Source: Devosia sp. (GTDB lineage Bacteria > Pseudomonadota > Alphaproteobacteria > Rhizobiales > Devosiaceae). Taken from it: a DNA stretch of 10,526 nucleotides. Each line of letters starts with the position of its first letter. Within the stretch, counting starts at the first letter, position 1. Both the position numbers and the translations under genes were made by a program. Below are positions 1-7,322 of the stretch, piece by piece. The notes under the pieces are model-generated. The model was not told the DNA's origin and made no database searches. It saw nothing but the letters and a program-made list of their open reading frames with translations. The stretch lies in assembly GCA_011322005.1 (NCBI GenBank), contig DROE01000161.1:1-10526 (forward strand). The letters run 5' to 3'.

Positions 1-8
1 GTTTAGAT

Positions 9-39
9 TTACATATGTCAATCTACATGTCATATGTAA
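9..39. promoter_or_regulatory. Inverted repeat upstream of the sugar operon, candidate operator
   Basis: Two 12-base arms, TTACATATGTCA (9-20) and TGTCATATGTAA (28-39), are inverted copies with a single mismatch and a 7-base spacer; the outer 9 bases pair perfectly. The element ends 24 bases before the TTG start of the first gene and lies in noticeably AT-rich DNA. Position and symmetry suit a binding site for a multimeric repressor, and the SorC-family regulator encoded at the end of the same operon is the obvious candidate. This is inference; no -35/-10 pair could be placed with confidence because so little upstream sequence is visible. Confidence 0.5.
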
Positions 40-63
40 TACAAAGTTGTTCGGGAGAAAGCA

Positions 64-1554
64 TTGCGGGACATCCTTTTGGGCGTTGATGTGGGCACCA
101 CACTGGTCAAGGCTGCAGCCTATGACAGTGATGGCGCAATGATAGCCAGCCACACTGTGCCTGCTGCCAGTCGGCACCCCAGTAATACATGGTCCGAACA
201 GGACATGGGAGAAATCTGGCACTCTGTTTGCGTGTGTCTGCGGCACCTGAGCGATAAAGTTGACACCAGGCGCATAAAGTCTCTTGGCCTGTGCGCGCAG
301 GGGGACGGATTGTGGATGCTGGGGCCGGACGGCGAGCCAAATGGGCCGGCAATGTTGTGGAACGACACTCGGGCCGCAGAAGTGGTTCTGGCCAAGCCAT
401 CACAGGAACGTAATCGTGCAGTGGCAAAGGCCTGCCATACAGCGAACTGGCCCGGAACCGCGGGCAGCCTTTTTCTCTGGCTGAAAGAAAATGACCCGGA
501 GCGGGCGGCAAATTGCACTTTCATTGTTTGTTGCGCCGATTGGATCGGATTAAAACTGACCGGAGTGCTGGCCACCGACCATTGCGATGCGTCCATCCCG
601 TTCATGGACCTTGCGACAAGGCGCTGGTCCGTTGAAACCCTGGAAGCCTTTGGCCTGGATGTTGAGCAGATGCCATCGGTTCAGCGTGCCGACACCCCAC
701 TCGGTGCACTAACCCAATCAGCGGCGCAGGCAACGGGACTGCCGCAAGGGTTGCCCATAGCCACCGGAACGCTGGATCTGGGTGCCATGATCGTGGGGCT
801 TGGCATGTGTAAACCGGGCGCGGCGATGATGGTGCTTGGCACCACGGCTGTTCTCAATTTGCTGACCGGGCGGATTGACCCGGACCTCACCCCGGTCGGC
901 GCAACGGTTCTTCACCCCACATCCGACCTTTTCATCCGTGTTTTGGCACCGACTTCGGGAGTACAGGCCATCAACTGGTTCGTCGGGCTGCACCCTGTGT
1001 CCCTGGGCGGCGACAATGCCGAAGAAAAAGCAAAAAAACTGAACAAGCTGGTCAACAAAGCCCCTGTTGGATCCAACGGGGTGGTATTCCTGCCCTTCTT
1101 GAACGGAGAACGTGCGCCCTTTGTGGCTCCCCAGGCACGCGGTGCCTTTCACGGACTGACGCCGCAATCAGGCATCGCTGAAATGGGTCGCGCCGTGATG
1201 GAGGGGGCCGCGTTCAGCCTGCGCCATTGCTTTCATGCGCAAGGGGGCTTGCCTGATGACCCGGTCTGGTTATCTGGCGGCGGGGCAAAAAACCACCTGT
1301 GGTGTGACATCATTGCAGATGTGATGGGTGTGCCCGTTATGGTCAGTGAAAATTCGGATCACGGATTGTGGGGGGCGGCATGCATCGGTGCATCAGCCAT
1401 CGACGCCAGTGACCCTTGCAAAATTGCTGCGCGCCAGGAGCACAAACGCGAGCATATTCCGAACCCTGCGAACCACGAAAAGTACAATCGTGCCTACGCT
1501 CGCTACCAGGCAATTGTCGAGACCAGCAAAGCAATCTGGGACACGTTGCAGTGA
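64..1554 (+). CDS. FGGY-family carbohydrate kinase (L-xylulose/erythritol kinase-like)
   Basis: Cytoplasmic ATP-dependent kinase of the FGGY family (496 aa, normal length), expected to phosphorylate a ketose or polyol as an early catabolic step. Visible motifs are the N-terminal phosphate-binding loop GVDVGTT (residues 7-13), an AQGDGLW segment (78-84) and WNDTR (99-103) in the sugar-binding part, the catalytic-base region TGTLDLGA with Asp238, a second-domain phosphate loop VLGTTAV (257-263), and the C-terminal adenine-binding SGGG (404-407). The overall pattern recalls LyxK and EryA more than glycerol kinase, but the substrate is not determined. The start is TTG at 64: GGGAGA at 53-58 is well placed and the family N-terminus begins right there. 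It is first in the operon and ends 10 bases before the dehydrogenase. The dehydrogenase next to it suggests the substrate is a ketose made from a polyol. Family assignment is sure; substrate is open. Confidence 0.92.
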   Translation: MRDILLGVDVGTTLVKAAAYDSDGAMIASHTVPAASRHPSNTWSEQDMGEIWHSVCVCLRHLSDKVDTRRIKSLGLCAQGDGLWMLGPDGEPNGPAMLWNDTRAAEVVLAKPSQERNRAVAKACHTANWPGTAGSLFLWLKENDPERAANCTFIVCCADWIGLKLTGVLATDHCDASIPFMDLATRRWSVETLEAFGLDVEQMPSVQRADTPLGALTQSAAQATGLPQGLPIATGTLDLGAMIVGLGMCKPGAAMMVLGTTAVLNLLTGRIDPDLTPVGATVLHPTSDLFIRVLAPTSGVQAINWFVGLHPVSLGGDNAEEKAKKLNKLVNKAPVGSNGVVFLPFLNGERAPFVAPQARGAFHGLTPQSGIAEMGRAVMEGAAFSLRHCFHAQGGLPDDPVWLSGGGAKNHLWCDIIADVMGVPVMVSENSDHGLWGAACIGASAIDASDPCKIAARQEHKREHIPNPANHEKYNRAYARYQAIVETSKAIWDTLQ

Positions 1555-1564
1555 GCAGAATGAA

Positions 1565-2623
1565 ATGAGCAAAACCATGAAAGCGGCACTCTATTACGGG
1601 CCCGATGATATTCGCATCGAACAGTTGGCTGTTCCTGAAATCAGCGCCGACGAAGTACTGCTCAAAACCCTCGTCTGCGGGTTGTGCGGCGGCGAGACCA
1701 TGGCCTGGCGCAAAAAGGGCACATCCCGGGTGCTGGGGCATGAACCAGTGGGCGAAGTTGTGGCCAGGGGAAAGAATGTAACCGATTACGAAATCGGGGA
1801 CCGGCTTTTCGTGAACCACCATGTTGGACGTATCGACAGCCACCTCTCGCGGCGCGGTCATTTCACCCGCGATCCGTTTTATGGACAGACAAGACTTGAC
1901 CCCGGCGGCGTCTGCGAATTTTATCGGGTAAGTGCGCAGCATTTGCGTATGGACGCCCACAAGCTGCCGCAGAACATTTCGAACGAGGCGGCAGTAACCA
2001 TAGAGCCCTGGTCCTGCGTTTTGAGTGGATTGAAGGTGTGCAATATCCAGCCCGGCGATACGCTTGCGGTGGTAGGAGCTGGGTTTATGGGGCAGGGTTT
2101 TGTCCATCTGGCCCCGCTGTTTGGGGCTGGCAGGGTGATTGCGTTGGATTTTTCGGACTGGCGGCTGGAACGAGCCCGGGAGTTTGGTGCAACACACACC
2201 ATCAACCCAAAACGCCAGGAGGCGGAGCAGACCTTGCGCGCCGCCAACAATGGACGCCTTGCTGATACGGTCGTGGTCACCGCGCCGTTTGTTTCCGCCT
2301 GGGATCAGGCCATGGCATTGGTTGAAGTGGGTGGGACCCTGCATCTCGGTGCGCCATTGCCCCCCGGAACTGAGTGGAAACGTGACGGATACAAGGCTTT
2401 TTTTGACCAGATTACGGTAACTTCGCGCTACAGCGCTGACCATACCGACACCTATAGCTATATCCGCCTGCTCCAAGCCGGGCGCATTGATGCGGAGCGC
2501 GCCATCTCCCACCGCTTTGATATTGATGACAGTGCAAGCGCCTTTCAAACGCTGGTCCGGGCCGAAAAATCGCTCAAGATTCTTGTCTATCCCCACGGCA
2601 TCCCGGAGAAAGAAAATGCTTGA
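1565..2623 (+). CDS. Zinc-type medium-chain alcohol/polyol dehydrogenase
   Basis: Predicted NAD-dependent oxidoreductase of the MDR superfamily (352 aa), probably oxidising a polyol or sugar hydroxyl. Catalytic-zinc ligands are visible as Cys38 (in CGLCG), His59-Glu60 (GHEPVG) and Glu147 (EPWS), in the sorbitol-dehydrogenase pattern. The Rossmann loop is GAGFMGQG (171-178), and Asp195 at the end of the next strand favours NAD over NADP. Oddly, the four-cysteine structural-zinc lobe is absent: where the family usually has cysteines after VNHH (83-86), this protein has a stretch rich in Arg, His and Asp (about 87-114). The start chosen is ATG 1565 (MSKTMKAALY), which matches the family N-terminus; ATG 1577 is an alternative. 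The frame is open much further upstream, but that part overlaps the kinase in another frame and is not used. The last 8 bases overlap the next gene. Confidence 0.9.
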   Translation: MSKTMKAALYYGPDDIRIEQLAVPEISADEVLLKTLVCGLCGGETMAWRKKGTSRVLGHEPVGEVVARGKNVTDYEIGDRLFVNHHVGRIDSHLSRRGHFTRDPFYGQTRLDPGGVCEFYRVSAQHLRMDAHKLPQNISNEAAVTIEPWSCVLSGLKVCNIQPGDTLAVVGAGFMGQGFVHLAPLFGAGRVIALDFSDWRLERAREFGATHTINPKRQEAEQTLRAANNGRLADTVVVTAPFVSAWDQAMALVEVGGTLHLGAPLPPGTEWKRDGYKAFFDQITVTSRYSADHTDTYSYIRLLQAGRIDAERAISHRFDIDDSASAFQTLVRAEKSLKILVYPHGIPEKENA

Positions 2624-3281
2624 AAGGTTGAAGCTGGAAGTTCTGGAGCAGAATCTGGAACTCCCGGAAAACAGACTGGTCGTCGGCTCCGGCGGCAATG
2701 TGTCGGGCCGGGATAGGGAAACCGGCCTGGTGGTCATCAAACCCTCTGGGGTAAAATTCTCCAGACTGAGTAAGGAAAGTCTGGTTGTTGTTGATCTGGA
2801 TGGAAATGTCATCGAGGGCGTGATGAAGCCCTCCGTCGACACCGGAATCCACCTTTACATCTATAAACAAAGGGATGATGTGTCCGGCATCACCCACACC
2901 CATTCCCCTTACGCCACCAGCTTTGCCGCCCGTGGGGAAAACATTCCCGCCGTGCTGACACCCATCACCCACATGCTTGGCCGCGATATACCCTGTTCGC
3001 GCTACGCAACAGCGGGGGAGGTGGATACGGGGCGGGCGGTAATCGAGGCGGCAGCAGGGGGCAAGGCGGCCCTTGTCAAAGCCCATGGCGTCTTTACCAT
3101 GGGCTCCAGCGCAACAGAGGCAACAAACATTGCAATCTATCTCGAAGAGGCCGCCAAAACTACCCATCTGGCTCTGTTGCGCGGCCCGGTTGAAGAGTTG
3201 CCCAAAGAGGAAGTTGAACGCTGTTATCAGTGGTTTTGCGAAAACTACGGCCAGTCTGGCCGCAAAAAGGTGGACGTGTAA
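2616..3281 (+). CDS. AraD-like class II aldolase/epimerase
   Basis: Cytoplasmic zinc enzyme of the class II aldolase/adducin family (221 aa), closest by eye to L-ribulose-5-phosphate 4-epimerases (AraD, UlaF, SgbE). Shared features are GGNVS (26-30), IKPSGV (41-46), KPSVDTGIH (71-79) with Asp75 in the epimerase-type position, zinc ligands His94 and His96 (THTHS) and His157 (AHG), and a YGQ motif (211-213) equivalent to the catalytic Tyr229 of E. coli AraD. The notable difference is residue 119: an ungapped comparison places His where AraD has catalytic Asp120. It may epimerise or cleave the phosphorylated ketose made by the FGGY kinase. The start is ATG 2616, with GGAGAAAG at 2605-2612; it overlaps the dehydrogenase by 8 bases, so translational coupling is likely. 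The frame is open upstream but lies within the dehydrogenase. Epimerase versus aldolase activity is unresolved. Confidence 0.9.
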   Translation: MLERLKLEVLEQNLELPENRLVVGSGGNVSGRDRETGLVVIKPSGVKFSRLSKESLVVVDLDGNVIEGVMKPSVDTGIHLYIYKQRDDVSGITHTHSPYATSFAARGENIPAVLTPITHMLGRDIPCSRYATAGEVDTGRAVIEAAAGGKAALVKAHGVFTMGSSATEATNIAIYLEEAAKTTHLALLRGPVEELPKEEVERCYQWFCENYGQSGRKKVDV

Positions 3282-3293
3282 AGAGGACATATC

Positions 3294-4262
3294 ATGCCCA
3301 AGTTTGATGCCGTTTTTGTTGGTCTGACCATCCTTGATATTGCCGGTCGCCCGGTCGAAGCCATTCCCGAGGGCGGAGGGGTGGCCTTTATTGATGAAAT
3401 CCGCATGAATCCTGCGGGAACCGCCGCCGGCGCGGTCATGAACGCGGCCAAGATGGGGGTAAAAACCGCGACCGTTGCCTGCCTTGGCACGGACGAAAAA
3501 GCGGACTTTATTATCGACCAATACGCCCGCATGGGCATTGATTGCTCAATGGTGCAGCGCACCGACAAGGCAAAAACCTCGGCGACCATCCTGCCCATCC
3601 GCCCCAATGGCGAGCGTCCGGCCCTGCATGCCCGCGGCGCTTCGGACAATCTGTTCGTTGAGGAAAAGGATTTCGACAACGTGTGTGACGCGCGTTTTCT
3701 GCACCACGGGGGTACCGGGCTGCTCAACGCCATGGACGGGGGGCAGAGCGCAAAACTTCTCGCCCACGCCAAGGGCAGGGGGATGACCACCAGTTTTGAC
3801 CTGATAGCGCCCGATGACAACACGCTTTTTCTGCTCAGGGATCTGTTGCCTTTTGTGGACTATTTCATGCCTTCAATGGAGGAGGCGCAGTTTTTGTCCT
3901 CGCGCACCGACCCTGACGACATCGCCGCCTTCTTCATGGCAATGGGCGCTGGCGCCTGTATTTTCAAATGGGGTGAAAGAGGCTCGTTCGTCAGAACGCC
4001 GGATGAAACGTTCCAAATCCCCGCGTTCAAGGTTGCCGTTTCCGACACCACCGGATGCGGAGACGCCTATTGCGGGGGTTTTGTTGCAGGGTTGGCCATG
4101 GATTATGACTTGAGAGAAGCCTGCATGCTGGGAACAGCCGTCTCCGCCCTTGTGGCCACCGGTCTTGGCTCGGACGCCGGTGTCGTTGACCTTGCTTCGA
4201 CCAGGGCTTTTATGAAACAAGCCACAATACTGGAAACGGAACCGGAAAAAGAGCTGGAATAG
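3294..4262 (+). CDS. PfkB/ribokinase-family sugar kinase
   Basis: ATP-dependent carbohydrate kinase of the PfkB family (322 aa, usual length). The C-terminal signature DTTGCGDAY (251-259) supplies the anion hole and catalytic base Asp257; Cys255 stands where Ala is most common. The N-terminal signature is NPAGTAAGAVMNAAKMG (39-55), a variant of the usual GGxxxN pattern with Gly46 at the Asn position. A TDEKADFI stretch (66-73) and the PSMEEAQ motif (193-199) are also typical. AGAGGA at 3282-3287 is a good ribosome binding site 6 bases before ATG 3294, and the gap to the upstream gene is 12 bases. As the second kinase of the operon, it may act on an intermediate, on a cleavage product, or on an alternative sugar; the substrate cannot be told from the sequence. 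Confidence 0.92.
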   Translation: MPKFDAVFVGLTILDIAGRPVEAIPEGGGVAFIDEIRMNPAGTAAGAVMNAAKMGVKTATVACLGTDEKADFIIDQYARMGIDCSMVQRTDKAKTSATILPIRPNGERPALHARGASDNLFVEEKDFDNVCDARFLHHGGTGLLNAMDGGQSAKLLAHAKGRGMTTSFDLIAPDDNTLFLLRDLLPFVDYFMPSMEEAQFLSSRTDPDDIAAFFMAMGAGACIFKWGERGSFVRTPDETFQIPAFKVAVSDTTGCGDAYCGGFVAGLAMDYDLREACMLGTAVSALVATGLGSDAGVVDLASTRAFMKQATILETEPEKELE

Positions 4263-4265
4263 GGG

Positions 4266-5225
4266 TTGAATTTGCCGCAAAGGCCCACCCAGAGCGCTTC
4301 GCGCAACGACCATCTGCTGGCCAACGTCGCCCTGCTATATTATGGCGAGGGACTGACCCAGAACGAGATTGCAACGCGCATGGGGGTGTCGCGTGCCTCG
4401 GTGGTCAACTATCTGCGCGAGGGCCGCGAACGGGGTATCGTTGATGTTCATATCAAGGGGCAGGCGCTGGCTTCGTCCTCGTTGTCGCGCGAAATTCGTA
4501 ACAAATTTGGCCTGAGCGATGTTTACATTGCTCAATATGCTGAAAGCGGCGATGCGCTTGTGCAAACCGCCCGGGTTGGGGCCATGGCCCTGCTCGACAT
4601 CGTGAAGCCCGGTGATCATTTGGGGGTCGCATGGGGCGAAACCATAAAGAATATCGCCGATCAACTGCCCAACTCTCCGATAGGGGGAACCTCGGTAAGT
4701 CAGATTATCGGAGCCATGTATTCAACCCGCCTGCCCAGTGCTGAGGCCTGCTCCATCCGCATTGCCAACCGGATTGGTGCCGAGTGCTTTACGCTGCATG
4801 CTCCGGCCGTTCTCTCCAGCGCGGAATTGGCCCGGGCACTAAAGGAGGAGCCAACCATCAAGGCTCAGCTTGAGCGTCTGGACAGTCTGGATGTTGCTCT
4901 TTTTTCCGCAGGAGATTGCTCTGGCACCACGCACATGGTTGAAGCGGGTATCGCCAGCGCTTCAGACATGCACGAAGCCATCGGCCTTGGTGCCAGGGGC
5001 ATTGTCTGCTCCCGGTTTATTGATGCACAAGGACGCCAGATAAATGTCGGGCTTGACGAACATATGATCTCCATCGACATCCCCGCGCTGCGCCGCGCTA
5101 AAAAGCGCATCATGGTTACGGCAGGCTTGGCCAAATTTGAAGCAGCGGCGGCGGCCTTGCGCGGCAACCTCGTTACCCATCTCGTTGTGGATGAAACACT
5201 GGCCAACAAGCTGTTCGAAAGCTAG
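4266..5225 (+). CDS. SorC-family (sugar-binding) transcriptional regulator
   Basis: DNA-binding regulator of the SorC family (319 aa from TTG 4266), expected to respond to a phosphorylated sugar made by the operon. An N-terminal helix-turn-helix covers about residues 30-50 (LTQNEIATRMGVSRASVVNY), followed by the large sugar-binding domain with LGVAWGETI (119-127), FSAGDC (213-218), and the C-terminal LRGNLVTHLVVDE (298-310) typical of the family. It follows the PfkB gene by 3 bases, so it is probably co-transcribed with its targets and acts on the inverted repeat at 9-39. The start is uncertain: no ATG is available. TTG 4266 has GGA at 4256-4258; TTG 4272 (two codons later) has GGGG at 4262-4265 and is at least as good. 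Family assignment is firm; effector and target are inferred. Confidence 0.9.
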   Translation: MNLPQRPTQSASRNDHLLANVALLYYGEGLTQNEIATRMGVSRASVVNYLREGRERGIVDVHIKGQALASSSLSREIRNKFGLSDVYIAQYAESGDALVQTARVGAMALLDIVKPGDHLGVAWGETIKNIADQLPNSPIGGTSVSQIIGAMYSTRLPSAEACSIRIANRIGAECFTLHAPAVLSSAELARALKEEPTIKAQLERLDSLDVALFSAGDCSGTTHMVEAGIASASDMHEAIGLGARGIVCSRFIDAQGRQINVGLDEHMISIDIPALRRAKKRIMVTAGLAKFEAAAAALRGNLVTHLVVDETLANKLFES

Positions 5226-5436
5226 GTCACAGATTCACAGAACAGGTAGGCGTTGAGGGGGTAAAAGGGGAGGCTGAAACTCGGGTTTTTCGCCGATCCA
5301 TGGGTCAGGTTCGCCACGATGGTTCATATGCCCGCCAATGCCCCGGGAAGGATGATATGGTTTGCCAGGCCAGAAATTGTACCGGAATCCAGAGCCTTGT
5401 CACGGCATCAAGCTAAGAGTTGAACTTGAATATGCA
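5226..5436. other. Convergent intergenic region, possible gene relic on the minus strand
   Basis: The plus-strand sugar operon and the minus-strand group at 5437-9149 end on either side of this stretch. No complete gene is visible. On the minus strand, one frame running from about 5407 down to the TAG at 5222-5224 reads as protein-like sequence (for example LANHIILPGALAGI, then TIVANLTHGSAK), but a TGA at 5324-5326 breaks it and there is no convincing start or ribosome binding site. It could be a decayed gene end or a chance reading; no homologue is recognised. Confidence 0.3.
5272..5294. terminator. Weak hairpin after the sugar operon, possible terminator
   Basis: The segment can fold with GGC and GAAAC (5272-5280) against GTTTTTC and GCC (5285-5294) around a TCGG loop, with one bulge and two unpaired T residues. 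It lies 47 bases after the regulator's stop codon, between convergent genes, where a terminator is expected. The stem is imperfect and no clean U-tract follows, so the call is tentative. Confidence 0.25.
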
Positions 5437-6492
5437 CTATCCCCCGGAGACGGAAAACTCGGCAATCACAGACAGGTGGTCGCTTCCCGCAGACGGGCCG
5501 GTTTTGATATTGTGCACGACAATTCCGGGGCTGCTCATCATATGGTCGATGGGCAGAAATGGCCATGTGGGCACCCATTGGCCCAGGTAAAATATTGTCG
5601 GGTAGGTCATCATGTTGCGCGTCTGCCTGCTCAGACCGGCCTCTGAGACGAACTTGCGCAGCGCATAGGACCAGGGGGTCGAATTGAAGTCGCCCACAAG
5701 AACCAGAGGTTCCTCCACCGAGCGCACCGCTTGCGCCAGTTCGGACATTTCTCCCGCCTGACGGGCATAGGTGGCCTTGAAGCGTTCGGGCCAGCTCAAT
5801 TCATCATTGAACAGGGGCGACACCTGTATGGGCCAGTTCAACTGCGTGGTCATCACGCTGAACGTGCGCCCGTCCTCCAGTTCAAAACGGGCCGCAATGC
5901 GCCCCAGAGCATCGCTGCCAAGGGGTACGTTGCGCGGACAGGCGGAGGCACCGGTCAATTCGAACGGCCATTTTGCATAGATTGCGATAAAGGCGCGCCG
6001 ACCTCCTCCGCAACGATAAAAATAGGGATAGTCCTTGATGAGCAGGCCGTGCAGGCGCGAATACTGGCCTCTGAAATATTCCTGAAATACGAGAATATCG
6101 GGGCCTTCGGCGGCGATTTCTGCAGCGACCAGCTCCATTTGCCAGTTCACGCCAAACAGATTGTGGCTCAACAGCTTGATCACTCGCTGCTCCTGGGTCG
6201 GGCCGGGGCGGTTCACAAACGTGCTGGCCAACTCAGGCACCATGGTTACGCCGGAACTGGCAAAACCAAGAACTGCAAGCGCAACAACGCCCTTTCGCCA
6301 GAGGCGTATCCTGACCCCCAAAAGCGCTGTTGCCAGCACTGTCAGAGTGCCCGCGAACAAAAAGGGCTGGAAGTGATTGAGCACGTCAAGCAATGGCGCG
6401 GCGAAGCCAAACAAAGCACCAAGCGCCAAAAAGCTTACGCCCGCAATGCCAAGCAGCAGGAACCAGCGCACAAGAAAATTAACGACACGCAT
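5437..6492 (-). CDS. Membrane-anchored endonuclease/exonuclease/phosphatase-fold protein
   Basis: A 351-aa protein with three predicted N-terminal membrane segments (about 9-31, 42-61 and 68-87) followed by an EEP (DNase I-like) catalytic domain from about residue 104. Recognisable metal and catalytic positions are SHN with Asn111, FQEY with Glu138, VGDFNSTPWS with Asp268 and Asn270, PIDHM (315-319), and GSDHL with Asp338-His339. The substrate could be nucleic acid, phospholipid or another phosphodiester; the family does not decide this. The catalytic domain probably faces outside if the three segments end in the periplasm, but the topology is inferred. The segment that commonly reads THL in related proteins is TTQLNWP here, with Gln217 at the usual His. 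It starts at ATG 6490-6492, 47 bases after bpt, and is probably the last gene of that transcript. Confidence 0.82.
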   Translation of the reverse strand: MRVVNFLVRWFLLLGIAGVSFLALGALFGFAAPLLDVLNHFQPFLFAGTLTVLATALLGVRIRLWRKGVVALAVLGFASSGVTMVPELASTFVNRPGPTQEQRVIKLLSHNLFGVNWQMELVAAEIAAEGPDILVFQEYFRGQYSRLHGLLIKDYPYFYRCGGGRRAFIAIYAKWPFELTGASACPRNVPLGSDALGRIAARFELEDGRTFSVMTTQLNWPIQVSPLFNDELSWPERFKATYARQAGEMSELAQAVRSVEEPLVLVGDFNSTPWSYALRKFVSEAGLSRQTRNMMTYPTIFYLGQWVPTWPFLPIDHMMSSPGIVVHNIKTGPSAGSDHLSVIAEFSVSGG

Positions 6493-6539
6493 GAGTTAGG
6501 CTTCAATTCGTATTTTGTGTAAGTGCGACCGGCGCTGCT

Positions 6540-7289
6540 TCAGTCCAGACGTTGCCAGCCGGCAGGCAGCGCCTGAACTTCCAGGGGCTTGAATCCGGAT
6601 TTATAGTGCATTTTAGGTGAGTTGGCGACCCAGTATCCCAGATAAACGAAAGCAAACCCCTCCCGTTGCGCACGCGCGATATGATCCAGCACCATGAAGT
6701 TGCCCAAACCCCTTGCATCAAGATCGGGATCAAAAAAACTGTAAACCATAGAATAGCCGTCGGCCATCACGTCGCATAATGCAACGGCAACCAGTTTGTC
6801 GGCTACTTCACCAGACTTGTCTGCCGTTTCGGGCCGAAGGCGATACTCAACTAGAATGGTGTCAACGGGTGTGTCCTGCACCATGCACTCAAAATCTGCA
6901 AACGACATTTCGGTCATGGAGCCGTTCTCATGCCGGGAATTGAGATAGCGCATGAAAAGATTATAGTGCTCGCTCCGCGCCACCGGTTCAACAACCGCTG
7001 CACTCAAATCCGCGTTGCGCCTTATCAGCCTGCGGTGGCGTTTCCGAAGTACGAATTCGCTGCACACTACTCGCGCAGACTTGCACTCCGCGCATTCATC
7101 GCAGGCAGGCCGGTAGACCAGATTTTGTGAACGCCGGAAGCCGTGCTGTGAGAGAAGTTGATGAATGCTGGCTGCCCGTCGCCCGTTCAGATGTGTAAAC
7201 ACCTTGCGCTCCTGTTTGCCCTCCAGATATGGGCAGGGCGAAGGCGCTGTTACAAAGAATTGCGCTTTTTCCGTTACTTGGTGGGTCAT
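6540..7289 (-). CDS. bpt: Aspartate/glutamate leucyltransferase (bacterial N-end rule)
   Basis: Transfers leucine from leucyl-tRNA to proteins with N-terminal Asp or Glu, marking them for ClpS/ClpAP degradation; a cytoplasmic enzyme, often annotated as arginyltransferase because it resembles eukaryotic ATE1. The 249-aa length is normal. The N-terminal domain carries CPYL (19-22) and the cysteine motif VYRPACDECAEC (58-69, Cys63, Cys66 and Cys69), followed by an Arg/Lys-rich stretch (80-91). The C-terminal GNAT-like half ends with LGYWVANSPKMHYKSGFKP (217-235), the family's best-known signature. The start is ATG 7287-7289 with only a weak GAAGA upstream. It lies 33 bases downstream of the SLC13 gene, which suggests co-transcription. 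Leu versus Arg specificity is assigned from the bacterial length and architecture (Bpt type), not proven by a motif. Confidence 0.93.
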   Translation of the reverse strand: MTHQVTEKAQFFVTAPSPCPYLEGKQERKVFTHLNGRRAASIHQLLSQHGFRRSQNLVYRPACDECAECKSARVVCSEFVLRKRHRRLIRRNADLSAAVVEPVARSEHYNLFMRYLNSRHENGSMTEMSFADFECMVQDTPVDTILVEYRLRPETADKSGEVADKLVAVALCDVMADGYSMVYSFFDPDLDARGLGNFMVLDHIARAQREGFAFVYLGYWVANSPKMHYKSGFKPLEVQALPAGWQRLD

Positions 7290-7322
7290 TGCAAATCTTC
7301 ACATTCCGGTGTTCGTTAAAGC

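Noticed and set aside
1328..1564. Upstream extension of the dehydrogenase reading frame by 79 codons
   Set aside because: It overlaps the kinase in another frame, has no family resemblance, and the MDR N-terminus begins at MSKTMKAALY.
1343..2842. Long minus-strand open frame of 499 codons opposite the kinase, dehydrogenase and aldolase genes
   Set aside because: It spans three well-supported plus-strand genes and its translation shows no recognisable domain; it is a shadow of their codon use.
64..5225. Erythritol (ery) operon of the Brucella type
   Set aside because: The kinase and SorC regulator fit, but no glycerol-phosphate-type dehydrogenase (EryB), EryC, or the TpiA and RpiB homologues are present, while an AraD-like enzyme and a PfkB kinase are.
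5731..6522. Plus-strand open frame of 263 codons opposite the EEP gene
   Set aside because: No recognisable motif, whereas the minus strand encodes a complete EEP domain with catalytic residues.
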